Numbered from the stretch's first letter, positions 38,940-48,525 are shown. The stretch is 64,000 bases of DNA from Pandoraea aquatica (GCF_902459565.1 NZ_CABPSN010000009.1:124001-188000); one strand, 5' to 3'. Notes: generated from the letters alone by a model not told the origin. Numbers and translations are program-made.

Positions 38940-40326
38940 TCTGCGCGTCCGGCTGCTGATGTGGCTGATGCTGCCGCTCTCGCTCTATATCGTGGCGACC
39001 GGCTGGCAGGCCTATCGCAGCGCACACGACACCGCCGAACTCGTACAGGACCGCGCGTTGCTCACGTCGGCTCAGGTCATTGCGGGCGAACTCAGCTGGG
39101 CGGACGGCGCACTGCGCGCGAGCGTGCCGCCCTCGGCGCTGGAATTGTTCGCGTCGCCCGCGCGCGACCGGGTGTTCTATCAGGTGATCACCGAAGACGG
39201 CAAGCTGCTCGCCGGCCCTCCCGACTTTCCGCATCCGCCGCTGTTTCCGCAAACGGTGCCCACTTATTCGAACGTCACAGTGAATGGCGAGCCGCTGCGC
39301 GCGATCAGTTTCGTGCGTACGATGTACGACTCTGGCCAGCCGCATCGCGTGGCAATTGTGGTCGCCGAAACGATGCATGCGCGTGACGAGATGCTTGCGC
39401 AGTTGTGGGAGCCTTCGCTGCACCGGCAGATCGCCATGGCCGCGCTGGCCGCCGTGCTGGTGCTCATCGGGTTGACGGTCGAGTTGCATCCGCTCATCCG
39501 GCTCAAGGACGAAGTGGCCGGACGCGCACCGCAGGAACTGGTGCCGATCCGCGCCGGGCAATTGCAAACGGAACTCAGACCCATCGTCGACGCCATCAAC
39601 CTTTGTATTCAGCGACTGTCCGCGCAGGCCCAGCAGCAGCGCCGCTTCGTGGCCGACGCCGCCCACCAGTTGCGCACGCCGCTCACACTGCTCGACACGC
39701 AATTGCAGTTCGCCGCGCAGCTCGACGACCGCGCAGCACTCGCCGATGTGCTGGCTGCCATGCAGACGAGCAGTCGCGGCCTGGCCGATCTGACGAACAA
39801 GCTGTTGCTGCTCTCACAGGCCGAGGCGGCGGACACGCCGGCGTTCTCGCGTTCGCGGGTGGATCTGGTGACGGTGGCCGCCGGGGTGCTGGAAGAACTG
39901 GTCGCGCTGGCGCAGCGGCGCAACATCGATCTCGGGCTGGAGACGGTCGAGGCGCACGTGTGGGTAGCGGGCAATGGCGAGCTGTTTCATGCGATGGTCA
40001 TGAATCTTGTCGACAATGCGATCCGCTATATCCACGAGGGTGGACGCGTGACCGTCGCGATCGACTGTCCGGACAGCACCGCCCGCCTGCGCGTCATCGA
40101 CGATGGACCCGGCATTCAGGCCGAGGCACGTCAGCGCGTATTCGAACGTTTCTACCGCAACGCGCCGCCGGGTCAGCCCGGCACGGGTCTGGGGCTGGCC
40201 ATCGTGAAGGAAATCGTGGCGGCCAGCCATGGCACGGTGACCCTGTCGCCGGGCACGGATGGTATCGGACTGATCGTCAGCGTGACGCTCCCCTTAGATT
40301 CGGAGACCGAAAGCAACGTCTCATAG
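38932..40326 (+). CDS. Sensor histidine kinase, TctE-like (2CSK_N sensor)
   Basis: This 464-residue membrane kinase has a first helix at ~5-25, a periplasmic sensor domain of ~140 residues and a second helix near 165-185. The sensor stretch TAELVQDRALLTSAQVIAGEL followed by DRVFYQVITEDG is typical of the two-component sensor N-terminal domain found in TctE-type kinases. The phospho-acceptor His is in DAAHQLRTPLTLLDTQLQ. ATP-binding boxes are MNLVDNAIRYIHEG, DDGPGI and GTGLGLAIVKEI. It is in an operon with the preceding regulator. The ligand is unknown. Confidence 0.85.
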   Translation: MLSLRVRLLMWLMLPLSLYIVATGWQAYRSAHDTAELVQDRALLTSAQVIAGELSWADGALRASVPPSALELFASPARDRVFYQVITEDGKLLAGPPDFPHPPLFPQTVPTYSNVTVNGEPLRAISFVRTMYDSGQPHRVAIVVAETMHARDEMLAQLWEPSLHRQIAMAALAAVLVLIGLTVELHPLIRLKDEVAGRAPQELVPIRAGQLQTELRPIVDAINLCIQRLSAQAQQQRRFVADAAHQLRTPLTLLDTQLQFAAQLDDRAALADVLAAMQTSSRGLADLTNKLLLLSQAEAADTPAFSRSRVDLVTVAAGVLEELVALAQRRNIDLGLETVEAHVWVAGNGELFHAMVMNLVDNAIRYIHEGGRVTVAIDCPDSTARLRVIDDGPGIQAEARQRVFERFYRNAPPGQPGTGLGLAIVKEIVAASHGTVTLSPGTDGIGLIVSVTLPLDSETESNVS

Positions 40327-40607
40327 GGAACGCCACGTGAGGCGGTGTACCGATGGGGCGCGTGGTATACCCGCGTCCTCATCTGAAAGAAAATAACAAT
40401 CGTATGAAATAACGTCGTCAATTCAGGCGTTATGACCGTTTTGGACCGAGAATGTCGTTTGAAACATACGCTCGACTGGATGCGCTAGGACAAACCCTGA
40501 TATATTTGGGGTCTTCGCAGAAATCCCCTCAAGCAAGCGAAAACTTCTTGATCCAAATCAAATAGTTACGCATCGCTGTCAACCATGCGGGTGCCCGCCG
40601 CGTGTAA

Positions 40608-40636
40608 TTGTGACGAAATGTAAAGTTTGTTAAATT
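40608..40636 (+). promoter_or_regulatory. Possible promoter of the NarX/NarL-like pair
   Basis: TTGTGA (40608-40613), a 17-bp spacer and TAAATT (40631-40636) lie about 60 bp before the kinase start. The 371-bp gap 40327-40697 is AT-richer than its surroundings and holds no gene. An inverted repeat ATAACG-N13-CGTTAT lies near 40408-40432. Confidence 0.38.
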
Positions 40637-40697
40637 GAATGTGGGTCTCGCCGCGTGGGTTGCGGCACGGGACTTTTTCTCTCAGGGATTTGCCTCC

Positions 40698-41498
40698 ATG
40701 CCGTTTCTCGTCGATCCTGCCGCACAGGCTGCGAGACGTCGCGTGTCGATTGACGACGCGTTGCATACGCGCGCCACGACGCCGCAGACGGTCGCACGCA
40801 AGATCGACGCAGCCCGCGAAGCCGAGCGCACGCGACTCGCGCAGGAAATGCACGACGGGCTGGGCGCTCACCTCACGGCATTGCAGCTGGTCGTTGCGCG
40901 TCTTGCGACGCGCGCGCCCGCAGACGCCGCCGAGTGGCAATCCTTCTGCTCCCAGATTCAGAACGTAGCGAACGCTGCACAAGACGCGGCCGACGAACTC
41001 GTCGGACGCAACCGCCCGCCTGCGCTCGACGCGGGTCTCGTGAATTCGCTGCGCGTCTGGCTGCGTGGCTTTGGCGAGCAAAGCGGTCTCACGTGCATCT
41101 GGCGCTGCGACGACGTGACGCGCGAGCGCGTTGCGAGCCTCACGCCTGACGCGATGCTGGCGTTGTACCGCATCGCGCAGGAAGCGCTGACCAACGTTGC
41201 CCGTCACGCCCGCGCCACGCGCGTGGTGGTGGCGCTCGATGGCAGCCATCGTTCACTCAAACTCACGATTTCCGACGACGGTTGCGGGTTGGCCCGCGGC
41301 TCGCGTCGCAAGCAGGGACATTTCGGATTGGTTGGCATGCGCGAGCGCTGTACGGCGCTCGGCGGCACGCTACGTATCGGCAGTGTTCAAGGATCGGGGA
41401 CGCTCGTCAGCGCACGGCTTCCCTGGCATCAGATCCTGCCTGCCCCGACCGGCCAGCACGGCCCGGAATCGCTTGCTCTTCACGGATACGCATCATGA
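40698..41498 (+). CDS. Soluble NarX-type histidine kinase without a sensor domain
   Basis: This 266-residue protein has a HisKA_3 dimerisation domain with the phospho-acceptor His in RLAQEMHDGLGAHLTALQL (near residue 50). Its HATPase domain includes IAQEALTNVARHARATRVVV and SDDGCGLARG, ending with GHFGLVGMRERC. There is no membrane span and only ~30 residues before the kinase core, so any signal must come from a partner or from the cytoplasm. ATG 40698 follows AGGGA at 9 bp; an upstream in-frame ATG (40638) is possible. It overlaps the regulator gene by 4 bp (ATGA). Confidence 0.83.
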   Translation: MPFLVDPAAQAARRRVSIDDALHTRATTPQTVARKIDAAREAERTRLAQEMHDGLGAHLTALQLVVARLATRAPADAAEWQSFCSQIQNVANAAQDAADELVGRNRPPALDAGLVNSLRVWLRGFGEQSGLTCIWRCDDVTRERVASLTPDAMLALYRIAQEALTNVARHARATRVVVALDGSHRSLKLTISDDGCGLARGSRRKQGHFGLVGMRERCTALGGTLRIGSVQGSGTLVSARLPWHQILPAPTGQHGPESLALHGYAS

Positions 41499-42154
41499 CG
41501 CTTAGAGTGCTCATCGTCGACGACCACGCCATCGTGCGCCAGGGCGTCCGGCAATTGCTCTCCGATAGCGGAAGCATCGCCGTCATTGGCGAAGCCGACT
41601 GCGGCGCAGAAGCGCTGGAGATGACCGACGCAGCCCAGTGGGACATCGTCCTGCTGGATATCTCGCTGCCCGACACCAACGGTCTGGAAATTCTCAAGAC
41701 CCTGCGACGCAAACATCCGCGTCTGCCGATCATGATCTTCAGCATGTACGGCGAAGGTCAGTTCGCACTGCGTGCGCTCAAGGCGGGTGCCGCCGGTTAC
41801 CTGAGCAAACGCTCGAACGCCCAGCAACTGGTCTCGGCCGTGCGACAAGTGGCCGCTGGCCGCAAGTACGTGAGCCCGATGGTCGCCGAAACGCTCGCCG
41901 ACTACCTCGGACCGGACGCCGACCAGCCGCCGCACGAGCGTCTGTCGGATCGCGAGTACCAGACGCTGTGCATGATCGGCTCGGGCAAGCGCCTGACCGA
42001 CATCGCCAACGCGTTGTCGCTCTCGGTCAAGACCGTGAGCGTGTATCGCACCCGTCTATTAGAGAAGATGCGTCTGAATAACAACGCCGAGCTGACCTAT
42101 TACGTCATGCAGCACGGCCTGGTCAGTGCGGAGATGGGTCCGGTCTGCGCCTGA
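41495..42154 (+). CDS. NarL/FixJ-family response regulator
   Basis: This 219-residue regulator has a receiver domain with VDDHAIVRQGV at the start, phospho-acceptor Asp in IVLLDISLPD, and Lys in GAAGYLSKRSN. The C-terminal LuxR-type helix-turn-helix is LSDREYQTLCMIGSGKRLTDIANALSLSVKTVSVYRTRLLEKM. ATG 41495 gives MTLRVLIVDDH. It is coupled to the preceding kinase. The next gene downstream is fliC, 535 bp away and on its own sigma-28 promoter. A role in motility or fimbriae control is possible but is context only. Confidence 0.88.
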   Translation: MTLRVLIVDDHAIVRQGVRQLLSDSGSIAVIGEADCGAEALEMTDAAQWDIVLLDISLPDTNGLEILKTLRRKHPRLPIMIFSMYGEGQFALRALKAGAAGYLSKRSNAQQLVSAVRQVAAGRKYVSPMVAETLADYLGPDADQPPHERLSDREYQTLCMIGSGKRLTDIANALSLSVKTVSVYRTRLLEKMRLNNNAELTYYVMQHGLVSAEMGPVCA

Positions 42155-42233
42155 TCACGGCGACCGGCACGACCGCATCACCACATTTCCTGCCAGATTC
42201 CGTCGGGAATCCCAAGAACTAAGTGCTCACTTC

Positions 42234-42265
42234 GTGGCCCGCAACAGCGGGCCACTTCCATTTCC
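42234..42265 (+). terminator. Hairpin terminator after the NarL-type regulator gene
   Basis: GTGGCCCGC (42234-42242) pairs perfectly with GCGGGCCAC (42247-42255) around AACA, followed by TTCCATTTCC. It lies 80 bp past the regulator stop. The following tract is pyrimidine-rich rather than pure T. Confidence 0.6.
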
Positions 42266-42570
42266 GGGGTTGCATTCGACGGTCGACGCGCGCGCTTGCG
42301 AGGAATTTTCACGGCGACGAGAAAATTTTTTTCGTCCACTGGCCGGGGTTGCCGCCGATTGAGAATTGCCAGCCGCGCCGTCGGGAATCGCAAGCGAGCG
42401 CAAACGCCGCGCCACCTCTCCGAGCCTTACAGGGCATGAATAGGCGGCACATTGCCCCTTTCCTTGACGGATCAATCGTGGAGGAATTTTGTAGACTGGC
42501 CTACTAGCGTTTTTCCGACATCGGCCTGGCACGTCGATGGGGGCTGGCAAAGCATTTTGCAAATCCACCC
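42256..42570. other. AT-richer non-coding stretch upstream of the fliC promoter
   Basis: No gene was recognised in this stretch. It contains an AT hairpin (GACGAGAAAATTTTTTTCGTC near 42316-42336) and two AGGAATTTT words (near 42301 and 42482). It is a candidate region for upstream control of fliC. Short open frames here have no ribosome-binding site. Confidence 0.4.
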
Positions 42571-42597
42571 TAAATTTTCCCAATGGCCGTCCGATAT
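42571..42597 (+). promoter_or_regulatory. Sigma-28 (FliA) promoter of fliC
   Basis: TAAATTTT (42571-42578), an 11-bp spacer and TCCGATAT (42590-42597) match the FliA consensus TAAAGTTT-N11-GCCGATAA closely, including the CCGATA core. The expected start is near 42605, leaving ~85 nt of leader before the fliC ATG at 42690 and its AGGAG ribosome-binding site. Confidence 0.85.
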
Positions 42598-42689
42598 CCC
42601 CTACAACGGCGGCTTTCGGCGATTGGCTGGTGAGCCAAAGTTACGGCGCTTAAGCCGGAGCCAAAAAATTTTGGGAAAGGAGTGGCTAA

Positions 42690-44087
42690 ATGTCATCTGT
42701 CATCAATACCAACATCTTCTCGACGATCGCCCAGCGTAACCTGAGCTCGTCGCAAAGCAGCCTGCAAACGTCGATCACGCGTCTGTCGTCGGGTCTGCGC
42801 ATCAACAGCGCCGCTGACGATGCCGCCGGTCTGGCCATTACCGACCGTATGACGTCGCAGATCAACGGTCTGACGCAAGCTCAGCGCAATGCCAACGACG
42901 GCATCTCGCTGGTGCAGACCGCTGCTGGCGGCCTGTCGTCGATCTCGGACAACCTGCAACGTATCCGTACGCTGGCAGTGCAAGCAACGAACGCCACGAA
43001 CTCGGCTTCGGACCGCGCCGCTATCGACCAGGAAGTTCAGCAACGTCTGTCGGAAATCACGCGTACGGCACAACAAACGCAGTTCAACGGTCTGTCGGTG
43101 CTCAACGGCACGATGGGCGCAGCGAACTTCCAGGTTGGCGCTAACGCTGGTCAGTCGATCTCGGTCGCCCTGACGCAAAACATGGGCGCTGGCTCGATCG
43201 GTGGCGTTGCTCTGGCAACGGCAACGACGGCTGCCAAGTTCGGCTCGATCACGCTCGACGCCGCCAACTCGATCTCGGTCGGTGGCACGGCAGTTGCGAA
43301 CGGCACGTACAACACGGCAGCCGACCTGGCCGCCGCGATCAACACCGCCGCTGGTACGAACATCGCCGCCGCTAACGCGACGACGGGTGAAATCGACTTC
43401 ACCAACACGACCGCTGCTGCGATCAACATGACGACGACCGGCCTGACCGGCGTTACCGTTCCGGCAACCCTGGCAGCTACGACGGGTACGGGTTCGTCGA
43501 CCGGCGTGAAGACGGCTCTGTCGCCGCTGACCCTGACGGGCACGGACCTGCAGATCAAGGCAGCCGGTTCCACGACCGCCACGTCGATCACCGGTACGTT
43601 CAAGACCGTGGGCGAACTGGCTGACGCCATCAGCTCGAGCGGCAGCGGCGTGACGGCATTCGTCGACTCGACCGGCAAGCTGAACCTGGTTTCGAGCCAG
43701 AACTTCACGGTGGCGGGCACGGCCGCCAAGCTGACGCAAATCGGCGTGGCAGCAGGCAGCTCGGCAGTGAGCGGCAGCCTCTCGACGGCTAACGCACTGA
43801 CGGTTGACTCGGCAACCAAGCTGGTTGCACAGATCGACGCCGCCATCGGCACGGCTGACTCGTTCAACGCAACGCTGGGCGCAATTCAAAACCGCTTCCA
43901 GTCGGCTGTGAGCAACCTGTCGGCAACGACGCAAAACCTGACCTCGGCACGTTCGGGCGTTCAGGACACGGACTACGCAGCGGAAACGGCCAACATGACC
44001 CGCTCGCAGATCCTGCAACAAGCTGGTATCTCGATGCTGTCGCAAGCTAACCAGCTGCCGCAGCAAGTGCTCAAGCTCCTCCAGTAA
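42690..44087 (+). CDS. fliC: Flagellin FliC
   Basis: FliC is the filament subunit, secreted through the flagellar export gate (465 residues). The conserved N-terminal coiled-coil part (~1-140) has SSVINTNIFSTIAQRNLSSS and LSSGLRINSAADDAAGLAI. The C-terminal part (~375-465) has AIQNRFQSAVSNLSATTQNL, SGVQDTDYAAETANMTRSQILQQAG and ends LPQQVLKLLQ. The Thr/Ala-rich centre (~150-370) is the variable, surface-exposed domain. AGGAG precedes ATG 42690. A sigma-28 promoter drives it, and its chaperone gene fliS is three genes downstream. Only one flagellin gene is visible here. Confidence 0.97.
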   Translation: MSSVINTNIFSTIAQRNLSSSQSSLQTSITRLSSGLRINSAADDAAGLAITDRMTSQINGLTQAQRNANDGISLVQTAAGGLSSISDNLQRIRTLAVQATNATNSASDRAAIDQEVQQRLSEITRTAQQTQFNGLSVLNGTMGAANFQVGANAGQSISVALTQNMGAGSIGGVALATATTAAKFGSITLDAANSISVGGTAVANGTYNTAADLAAAINTAAGTNIAAANATTGEIDFTNTTAAAINMTTTGLTGVTVPATLAATTGTGSSTGVKTALSPLTLTGTDLQIKAAGSTTATSITGTFKTVGELADAISSSGSGVTAFVDSTGKLNLVSSQNFTVAGTAAKLTQIGVAAGSSAVSGSLSTANALTVDSATKLVAQIDAAIGTADSFNATLGAIQNRFQSAVSNLSATTQNLTSARSGVQDTDYAAETANMTRSQILQQAGISMLSQANQLPQQVLKLLQ

Positions 44088-44108
44088 TACCGGAGTAGTG
44101 CTTGACAC

Positions 44109-44134
44109 ACCCGGTGGGCGCAAGCTCGCCGGGT
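44109..44134 (+). terminator. Hairpin with GCAA tetraloop after fliC
   Basis: ACCCGGTGGGC (44109-44119) pairs with GCTCGCCGGGT (44124-44134) over 11 bp with two G-U pairs and closes with a GCAA (GNRA) tetraloop. No T-run follows. It may stabilise the abundant fliC mRNA or act as a partial terminator before fliD. Confidence 0.5.
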
Positions 44135-44243
44135 CGACGGCGGCGTCACTGCGAAACGGTGCCGCCGCCGCGTGTTTTACGGGCCATCGCGTTTTTGGGC
44201 GGTCCGGGTAGCAACGATCAATTCAACGGAGTGAGAGCACATC

Positions 44244-46289
44244 ATGGCAACTTCTAACGGACCGGGCACAATTTCCTCCCCAGGGATCGGGTCAGGCCTG
44301 GACGTCAATGCACTCGTCAAGAGTCTGATGACGCCTGCCACGAACAAGCTCACTCTGCTGCAAAACCAGGAAGCGGCGTACAACACGAAGCTCTCCGCCA
44401 TCGGCCAGCTGCAATCGGCGTTGTCTGCGTTCCAGACCTCGCTCAACACGCTCTCCAGCGCCTCGCAGTTTCTGCAAGTCGCAGCGGCCGTCGGTGACAA
44501 CACGATCCTGTCGGCCACCGCCGACTCGACGGCCAACGTCAGCCAGTGGTCCATCGCCGTCTCGCAGCTCGCCCAGGCGCAAAGTCTGACCACATCGGGC
44601 TTTTCGAGCCAGACGAGCACGATCGGTACGGGTACGTCGACCAAGGTGACGATTACCCTTGGCACGATCACGGGCGGCACGCTGACCGACGGCAAATATT
44701 CGGGCGCAAGTTTCGCCGCCAACGCCAGCTCCTCGCCGATCAACGTCACGATCGACAGCAGCAACAACTCGCTGACCGGTATTCGCGACGCGATCAACGC
44801 CCAGGGCGGCGACGCCGTGGCGACGATCGTCAACGACGGCAGCGGCACGCCTTATCGTCTTGTGCTCACTTCCAAGACGACGGGCCAGAACATGAGCATG
44901 AAGGTCGATGTGGCCGCCGGTGGCGACCCCGCGGTCACCAACCTGCTGGCCAACGATCCGACCGGCACGCAGAACCTGACGCAAACGAGCGCCGCGCAGA
45001 ACGCCAACCTGACCATCAACGGTCTTGCGGTCACCAGCGCGACGAACACCGTGACCAAATCGCTCACCGGCGTCACGCTCAATCTGACGAAGGTCGGCTC
45101 GACCACGGTGACGACCAGCCGCAACTCGGCGGCCGTCACGCAAGCCGTGCAGTCGTTCGCCACGGCCTACAACACGCTGCAATCGACGATCGGCAAACTC
45201 ACCGCGTTCGACCAGGCCGGCAACGGCGCGAACAACGGTCCGCTGATCGGCGACTCGACGGTTCAGCTCGTGCAGAACCGTCTGACCCAGATTCTGAACG
45301 GCAAGCTGCCGGGCGTCGGCTCGACGGGCCTCGCATCGCTCGCGCAGGTCGGCGTGGGCTTCAACAAGGACGGCACGCTTTCCGTCGACACCACCGCCCT
45401 GAATAAGGCGATGAACTCGACGAACGGCTTCAACGCGCTGGCGTCGCTGTTCGCGACCAACGGTCAGACGACCGACAGTCTGGTGAGCTTCACCAGCTCG
45501 ACCAATGCGACGCAGCCGGGCCAGTACGGGATCAATATTTCGCAGGCGGCCACGCAAGGCACCACGACGGGCGCGATCACGCTGGGTGCGACGACCACGA
45601 TTGCGGCCGGCAGCAACGAACTCCAGATCTCGCTCGACGGCAACATCGCCAGCGTGCTGATCCCGCCGGGCACCTATACGCAGGACAAGCTGGCCTCGGC
45701 CATTCAGGCGGCGATCAACGGCAACAACAAATTCACCACCGCGCAGTCGGGCGTGTCGGTCGCGTCGAACAACGGCATTCTGACGATCACGTCGAACCGT
45801 TACGGTTCGGCATCGAAAGTGATCGTGACGGGCGGCTCGGCCTACAACCAGCTGTTCAACGGCAACAACACCACGACCGGTCTGGACGTCGTCGGTACCA
45901 TCGGCGGTTTCACCGCAGTGGGTAGCGGTCAGACGCTCACCGGCGCCGCAGGCACGCCGATCGACGGCCTCAAGATCACGGTATCGGGCACGGCCACGGG
46001 CAATCGCGGCAACATCGGCTTCTCGCAGGGCTTCGCGTCGCTGCTGAACACGCAGGTCGGCGACTTCCTGAGCGCCAAGGGCGCGGTGACGAGCGCGACG
46101 AACAACCTGAATACGTCGATCAAGCAGATCAAGCAGCAGGAAACCGACTGGCAAGACCAGATGACGCAGATGCAAAACCGTTATCTGGCCCAGTTCACGG
46201 CGCTCGACGCGACGATGGCCAAGCTCCAGAACACCAGCGACTACCTCAAGCAGGTGCTGGGCGGTTCGTCTTCGTCGTCTTCGAAGTAA
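44244..46289 (+). CDS. fliD: Flagellar filament cap protein FliD
   Basis: FliD (hook-associated protein 2) sits at the filament tip and helps flagellin assemble. Its 681 residues make it longer than the E. coli form (468), the extra length lying in the central, variable domains. The N-terminus SSPGIGSGLDVNALVKSLMT is diagnostic. The C-terminus has a coiled coil with QIKQQETDWQDQMTQMQNRYLAQFTALDATMAKLQ and ends in a poly-Ser tail before Lys. The start follows GGAGTGAGAG. fliS starts 15 bp after its stop. Confidence 0.95.
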   Translation: MATSNGPGTISSPGIGSGLDVNALVKSLMTPATNKLTLLQNQEAAYNTKLSAIGQLQSALSAFQTSLNTLSSASQFLQVAAAVGDNTILSATADSTANVSQWSIAVSQLAQAQSLTTSGFSSQTSTIGTGTSTKVTITLGTITGGTLTDGKYSGASFAANASSSPINVTIDSSNNSLTGIRDAINAQGGDAVATIVNDGSGTPYRLVLTSKTTGQNMSMKVDVAAGGDPAVTNLLANDPTGTQNLTQTSAAQNANLTINGLAVTSATNTVTKSLTGVTLNLTKVGSTTVTTSRNSAAVTQAVQSFATAYNTLQSTIGKLTAFDQAGNGANNGPLIGDSTVQLVQNRLTQILNGKLPGVGSTGLASLAQVGVGFNKDGTLSVDTTALNKAMNSTNGFNALASLFATNGQTTDSLVSFTSSTNATQPGQYGINISQAATQGTTTGAITLGATTTIAAGSNELQISLDGNIASVLIPPGTYTQDKLASAIQAAINGNNKFTTAQSGVSVASNNGILTITSNRYGSASKVIVTGGSAYNQLFNGNNTTTGLDVVGTIGGFTAVGSGQTLTGAAGTPIDGLKITVSGTATGNRGNIGFSQGFASLLNTQVGDFLSAKGAVTSATNNLNTSIKQIKQQETDWQDQMTQMQNRYLAQFTALDATMAKLQNTSDYLKQVLGGSSSSSSK

Positions 46290-46304
46290 GCGGGGCAACG
46301 ACTC

Positions 46305-46739
46305 ATGTACGGTCAGAACGCCGCCAATGCGTATCGCAAAGTCGGGCTCGAAACCGGCGTCGTCGCCGCGAGCCCGCACCAGCTCATCGTGATGCTGTTC
46401 GACGGTGCCAAGGCTGCGCTCACCAAAGCCCGCATTCACTTCGAAGCCGGCCATATCGTCGAGCGCGGGCAGGCCATCTCGAAAGCCATCGAGATCATCG
46501 GCGGTCTGCGCGATGGTTTGAATATGGAAGTCGGCGGGGAACTGTCACGCAATTTGCGTGATCTCTACGACTACATGGGGCGACGTCTTCTCGAAGCCAA
46601 TCTCGAAAACGACGTGGCCAAGATTCAAGAAGTCGACACCCTGCTCGAGACAATTGCATCGGCCTGGCGAGCGATCGCCCCGGCTGCCGGCACGGGTGCC
46701 CCCGCCGCTCAGGCGGGCACCGGAGTGCGCTATGAATGA
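46305..46739 (+). CDS. fliS: Flagellin export chaperone FliS
   Basis: FliS binds the C-terminus of flagellin and keeps it unfolded before export (144 residues). The N-terminal NAANAYRKVGLETGVVAASPHQLIVMLFDGA is the standard FliS opening. GGELSRNLRDLYDYMGRRLLEANLENDVAKIQEVDTLL forms the later helices. The Ala-rich tail is variable. It overlaps the fliT gene by 8 bp. Confidence 0.95.
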   Translation: MYGQNAANAYRKVGLETGVVAASPHQLIVMLFDGAKAALTKARIHFEAGHIVERGQAISKAIEIIGGLRDGLNMEVGGELSRNLRDLYDYMGRRLLEANLENDVAKIQEVDTLLETIASAWRAIAPAAGTGAPAAQAGTGVRYE

Positions 46740-47070
46740 AGCCACGACTTTGCTGAACTGCTACGAAAGTATTGCCGGTCTCACGGAGCGCATGCTCGGT
46801 GTGGCGCGCGATGGCGACTGGGATGCCCTCATCGATCTCGAGACGCAGTATCGTGCACAGGTCGACTCGATCAAGCAGCTCGACGCCGATCTGCCGTTGT
46901 CCGACGACGAGCGCACGCGCAAGCACGCCATCATCCGCCGTATTCTGGCCGACGATGCCGCCATTCGCGATCTCGCGGTGCCCCATCTGGCGCACCTGGA
47001 CGCCATGATCAACAGCACGCGCCGTCAACGTGCCCTGCACGAAGTCTACGGCCTGAACCTGGGCGCCTGA
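46732..47070 (+). CDS. fliT: Flagellar chaperone FliT
   Basis: This 112-residue all-helical protein is in the position of FliT, which binds FliD and also restrains the flagellar master regulator in enterics. LLNCYESIAGLTERMLGVARDGDWDALIDLETQYRAQV matches the opening helix pair of the family. ATG 46732 lies within the fliS end. The sequence is weakly conserved, so the call rests partly on the fliD-fliS-fliT order. Confidence 0.85.
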   Translation: MNEATTLLNCYESIAGLTERMLGVARDGDWDALIDLETQYRAQVDSIKQLDADLPLSDDERTRKHAIIRRILADDAAIRDLAVPHLAHLDAMINSTRRQRALHEVYGLNLGA

Positions 47071-47112
47071 CGCGCGGCCGCGCGTCACCTCGCCCGCATC
47101 TCGGAGTAAGGC

Positions 47113-48525
47113 ATGGCCGGTCTCGACTCGGTTCTGGCCACGACACTCGCACGGCGGCTCGACACGTTGCTCGGCGTGGGGGTGTCTTCAACGACCGCGC
47201 CCAATGCCATCGCCGGCTCACAGCCGACGGGCGACGCCACTTCCGCCCTCGGCGACCTCGCCACCAAGACCTCACCCACCGCCGTTGCGCTCGGCAATGC
47301 GACGTCGCAGACAGCGGCGCGCACGCCGACCCCGGTTCAGCAGGCGACGCTGTCCGCCGCCGCGCGCACCATCGACACCATTCTGCGGCTTGCGCCCGAC
47401 TCGCCCGGCCCCGTACAGGCGAGCGCACCGGTGTGGCCTGCCGCGCCCGGCACGGGTGCCCCGGCACTCGCACCGCTGGTCGCCGCTGCGCTCAAAGAAG
47501 CGCTGTCGGCGAGCGGACTCTTCTACGAATCCCATCTGTCGCAATGGGCCTCGGGCAGCCGCTCGTTCGAGCAGTTGCAGGCCGAGCCACAGTTGCGCTG
47601 GCCGGCGTCCGCCAATCTTGCAGCGCAGTTACGTGCGGCTGGTGCAGATGCCACGTTGCCCGGCCCCGGACCTCTGACGCGTCTGCTCGGCCCGGCGGGC
47701 GGTGAAGCTGCGCTGGCCACCGGCTGGCCGACGTTGAGCCCGTCGGCACTGGCATCGTCATTGCCCTCGGCCACGCCGAATCCCACGCCTGCGCAACCCG
47801 GTACGGGCGCACAGCCGGCGCAGGGCGACGGCACCGATGGCGGACTGCGCGCCAGCGCGAATCTTCCGAACACCGCGACTGCGCTCGCCCATGCCGCGAG
47901 CGTGGCGCATACGACCAGCAGCGTGCTGCCGACGGGACATGACGGCGGCGACGCTGCACTTGCGGCCAACGGCACGTCGGCGAACGCACAGCAGCACGGT
48001 GCGGCGGGCGCGATTGCGGCCGTCGCGAATACCCCGGCCGAGAGCGTAACGCTGGTCCGTCAGCAACTCGACATGCTCGTTAATCCGCAGTTTCAGTGGA
48101 ACGGCATGGCATGGCCGGGCGCGCCGATGGAGTGGCGCGTCGAAGAGCGTCCCGGGCAGCAAGCGGCGGGAGAAGCCGCTGCGCCGTCGACGTGGCATAC
48201 CCATTTGCGTCTGACGCTGCCGTCGTTGGGCACGATCGACGTCACGCTGGGCTTATCCGGTCAGCAGTTGCAGGCGCGTGTGCTCACCGACTCGACGGCG
48301 ACCACCGACGTGCTGTCGAGCGAAGGCGAAGACCTGCGCCACCGGCTGGCAGCCGTCGGCCTGATCGCGAGTCAGTTGTCGTTCGGTGCGCTGGACGATG
48401 CGGGTGAGGTAGTGACGCACGGGGGGGATATCGCTGTGTCCGGTGCGCCATCCGCCGATGTTGAAGTCGCTGAGCTGCCCGTGCCCGTGACCGATACCCC
48501 GCCGCAAACCGGAGGTGATGCATGA
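47113..48525 (+). CDS. FliK C-terminal-domain protein (hook-length-control-like)
   Basis: This 470-residue protein has a long Ala/Pro/Thr-rich region with little structure (1-~340). A C-terminal part (~365-435) reads WHTHLRLTLPSLGTIDVTLGLSGQQLQARVL...LRHRLAAVGL, the general form of the FliK export-switch domain. It is therefore the second FliK-domain protein in the window; the canonical fliK lies at 56965. It overlaps the FlhB-tail gene by 4 bp. FliK talks to the cytoplasmic tail of FlhB, so the pairing looks meaningful: this gene and the next may form a second switch-related module. Confidence 0.75.
   Translation: MAGLDSVLATTLARRLDTLLGVGVSSTTAPNAIAGSQPTGDATSALGDLATKTSPTAVALGNATSQTAARTPTPVQQATLSAAARTIDTILRLAPDSPGPVQASAPVWPAAPGTGAPALAPLVAAALKEALSASGLFYESHLSQWASGSRSFEQLQAEPQLRWPASANLAAQLRAAGADATLPGPGPLTRLLGPAGGEAALATGWPTLSPSALASSLPSATPNPTPAQPGTGAQPAQGDGTDGGLRASANLPNTATALAHAASVAHTTSSVLPTGHDGGDAALAANGTSANAQQHGAAGAIAAVANTPAESVTLVRQQLDMLVNPQFQWNGMAWPGAPMEWRVEERPGQQAAGEAAAPSTWHTHLRLTLPSLGTIDVTLGLSGQQLQARVLTDSTATTDVLSSEGEDLRHRLAAVGLIASQLSFGALDDAGEVVTHGGDIAVSGAPSADVEVAELPVPVTDTPPQTGGDA

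Noticed and set aside
44102-44107. TTGACA upstream of fliD as a promoter
   Set aside because: The base pairs 16-18 bp downstream are GC-rich with no -10, and a hairpin covers the site.
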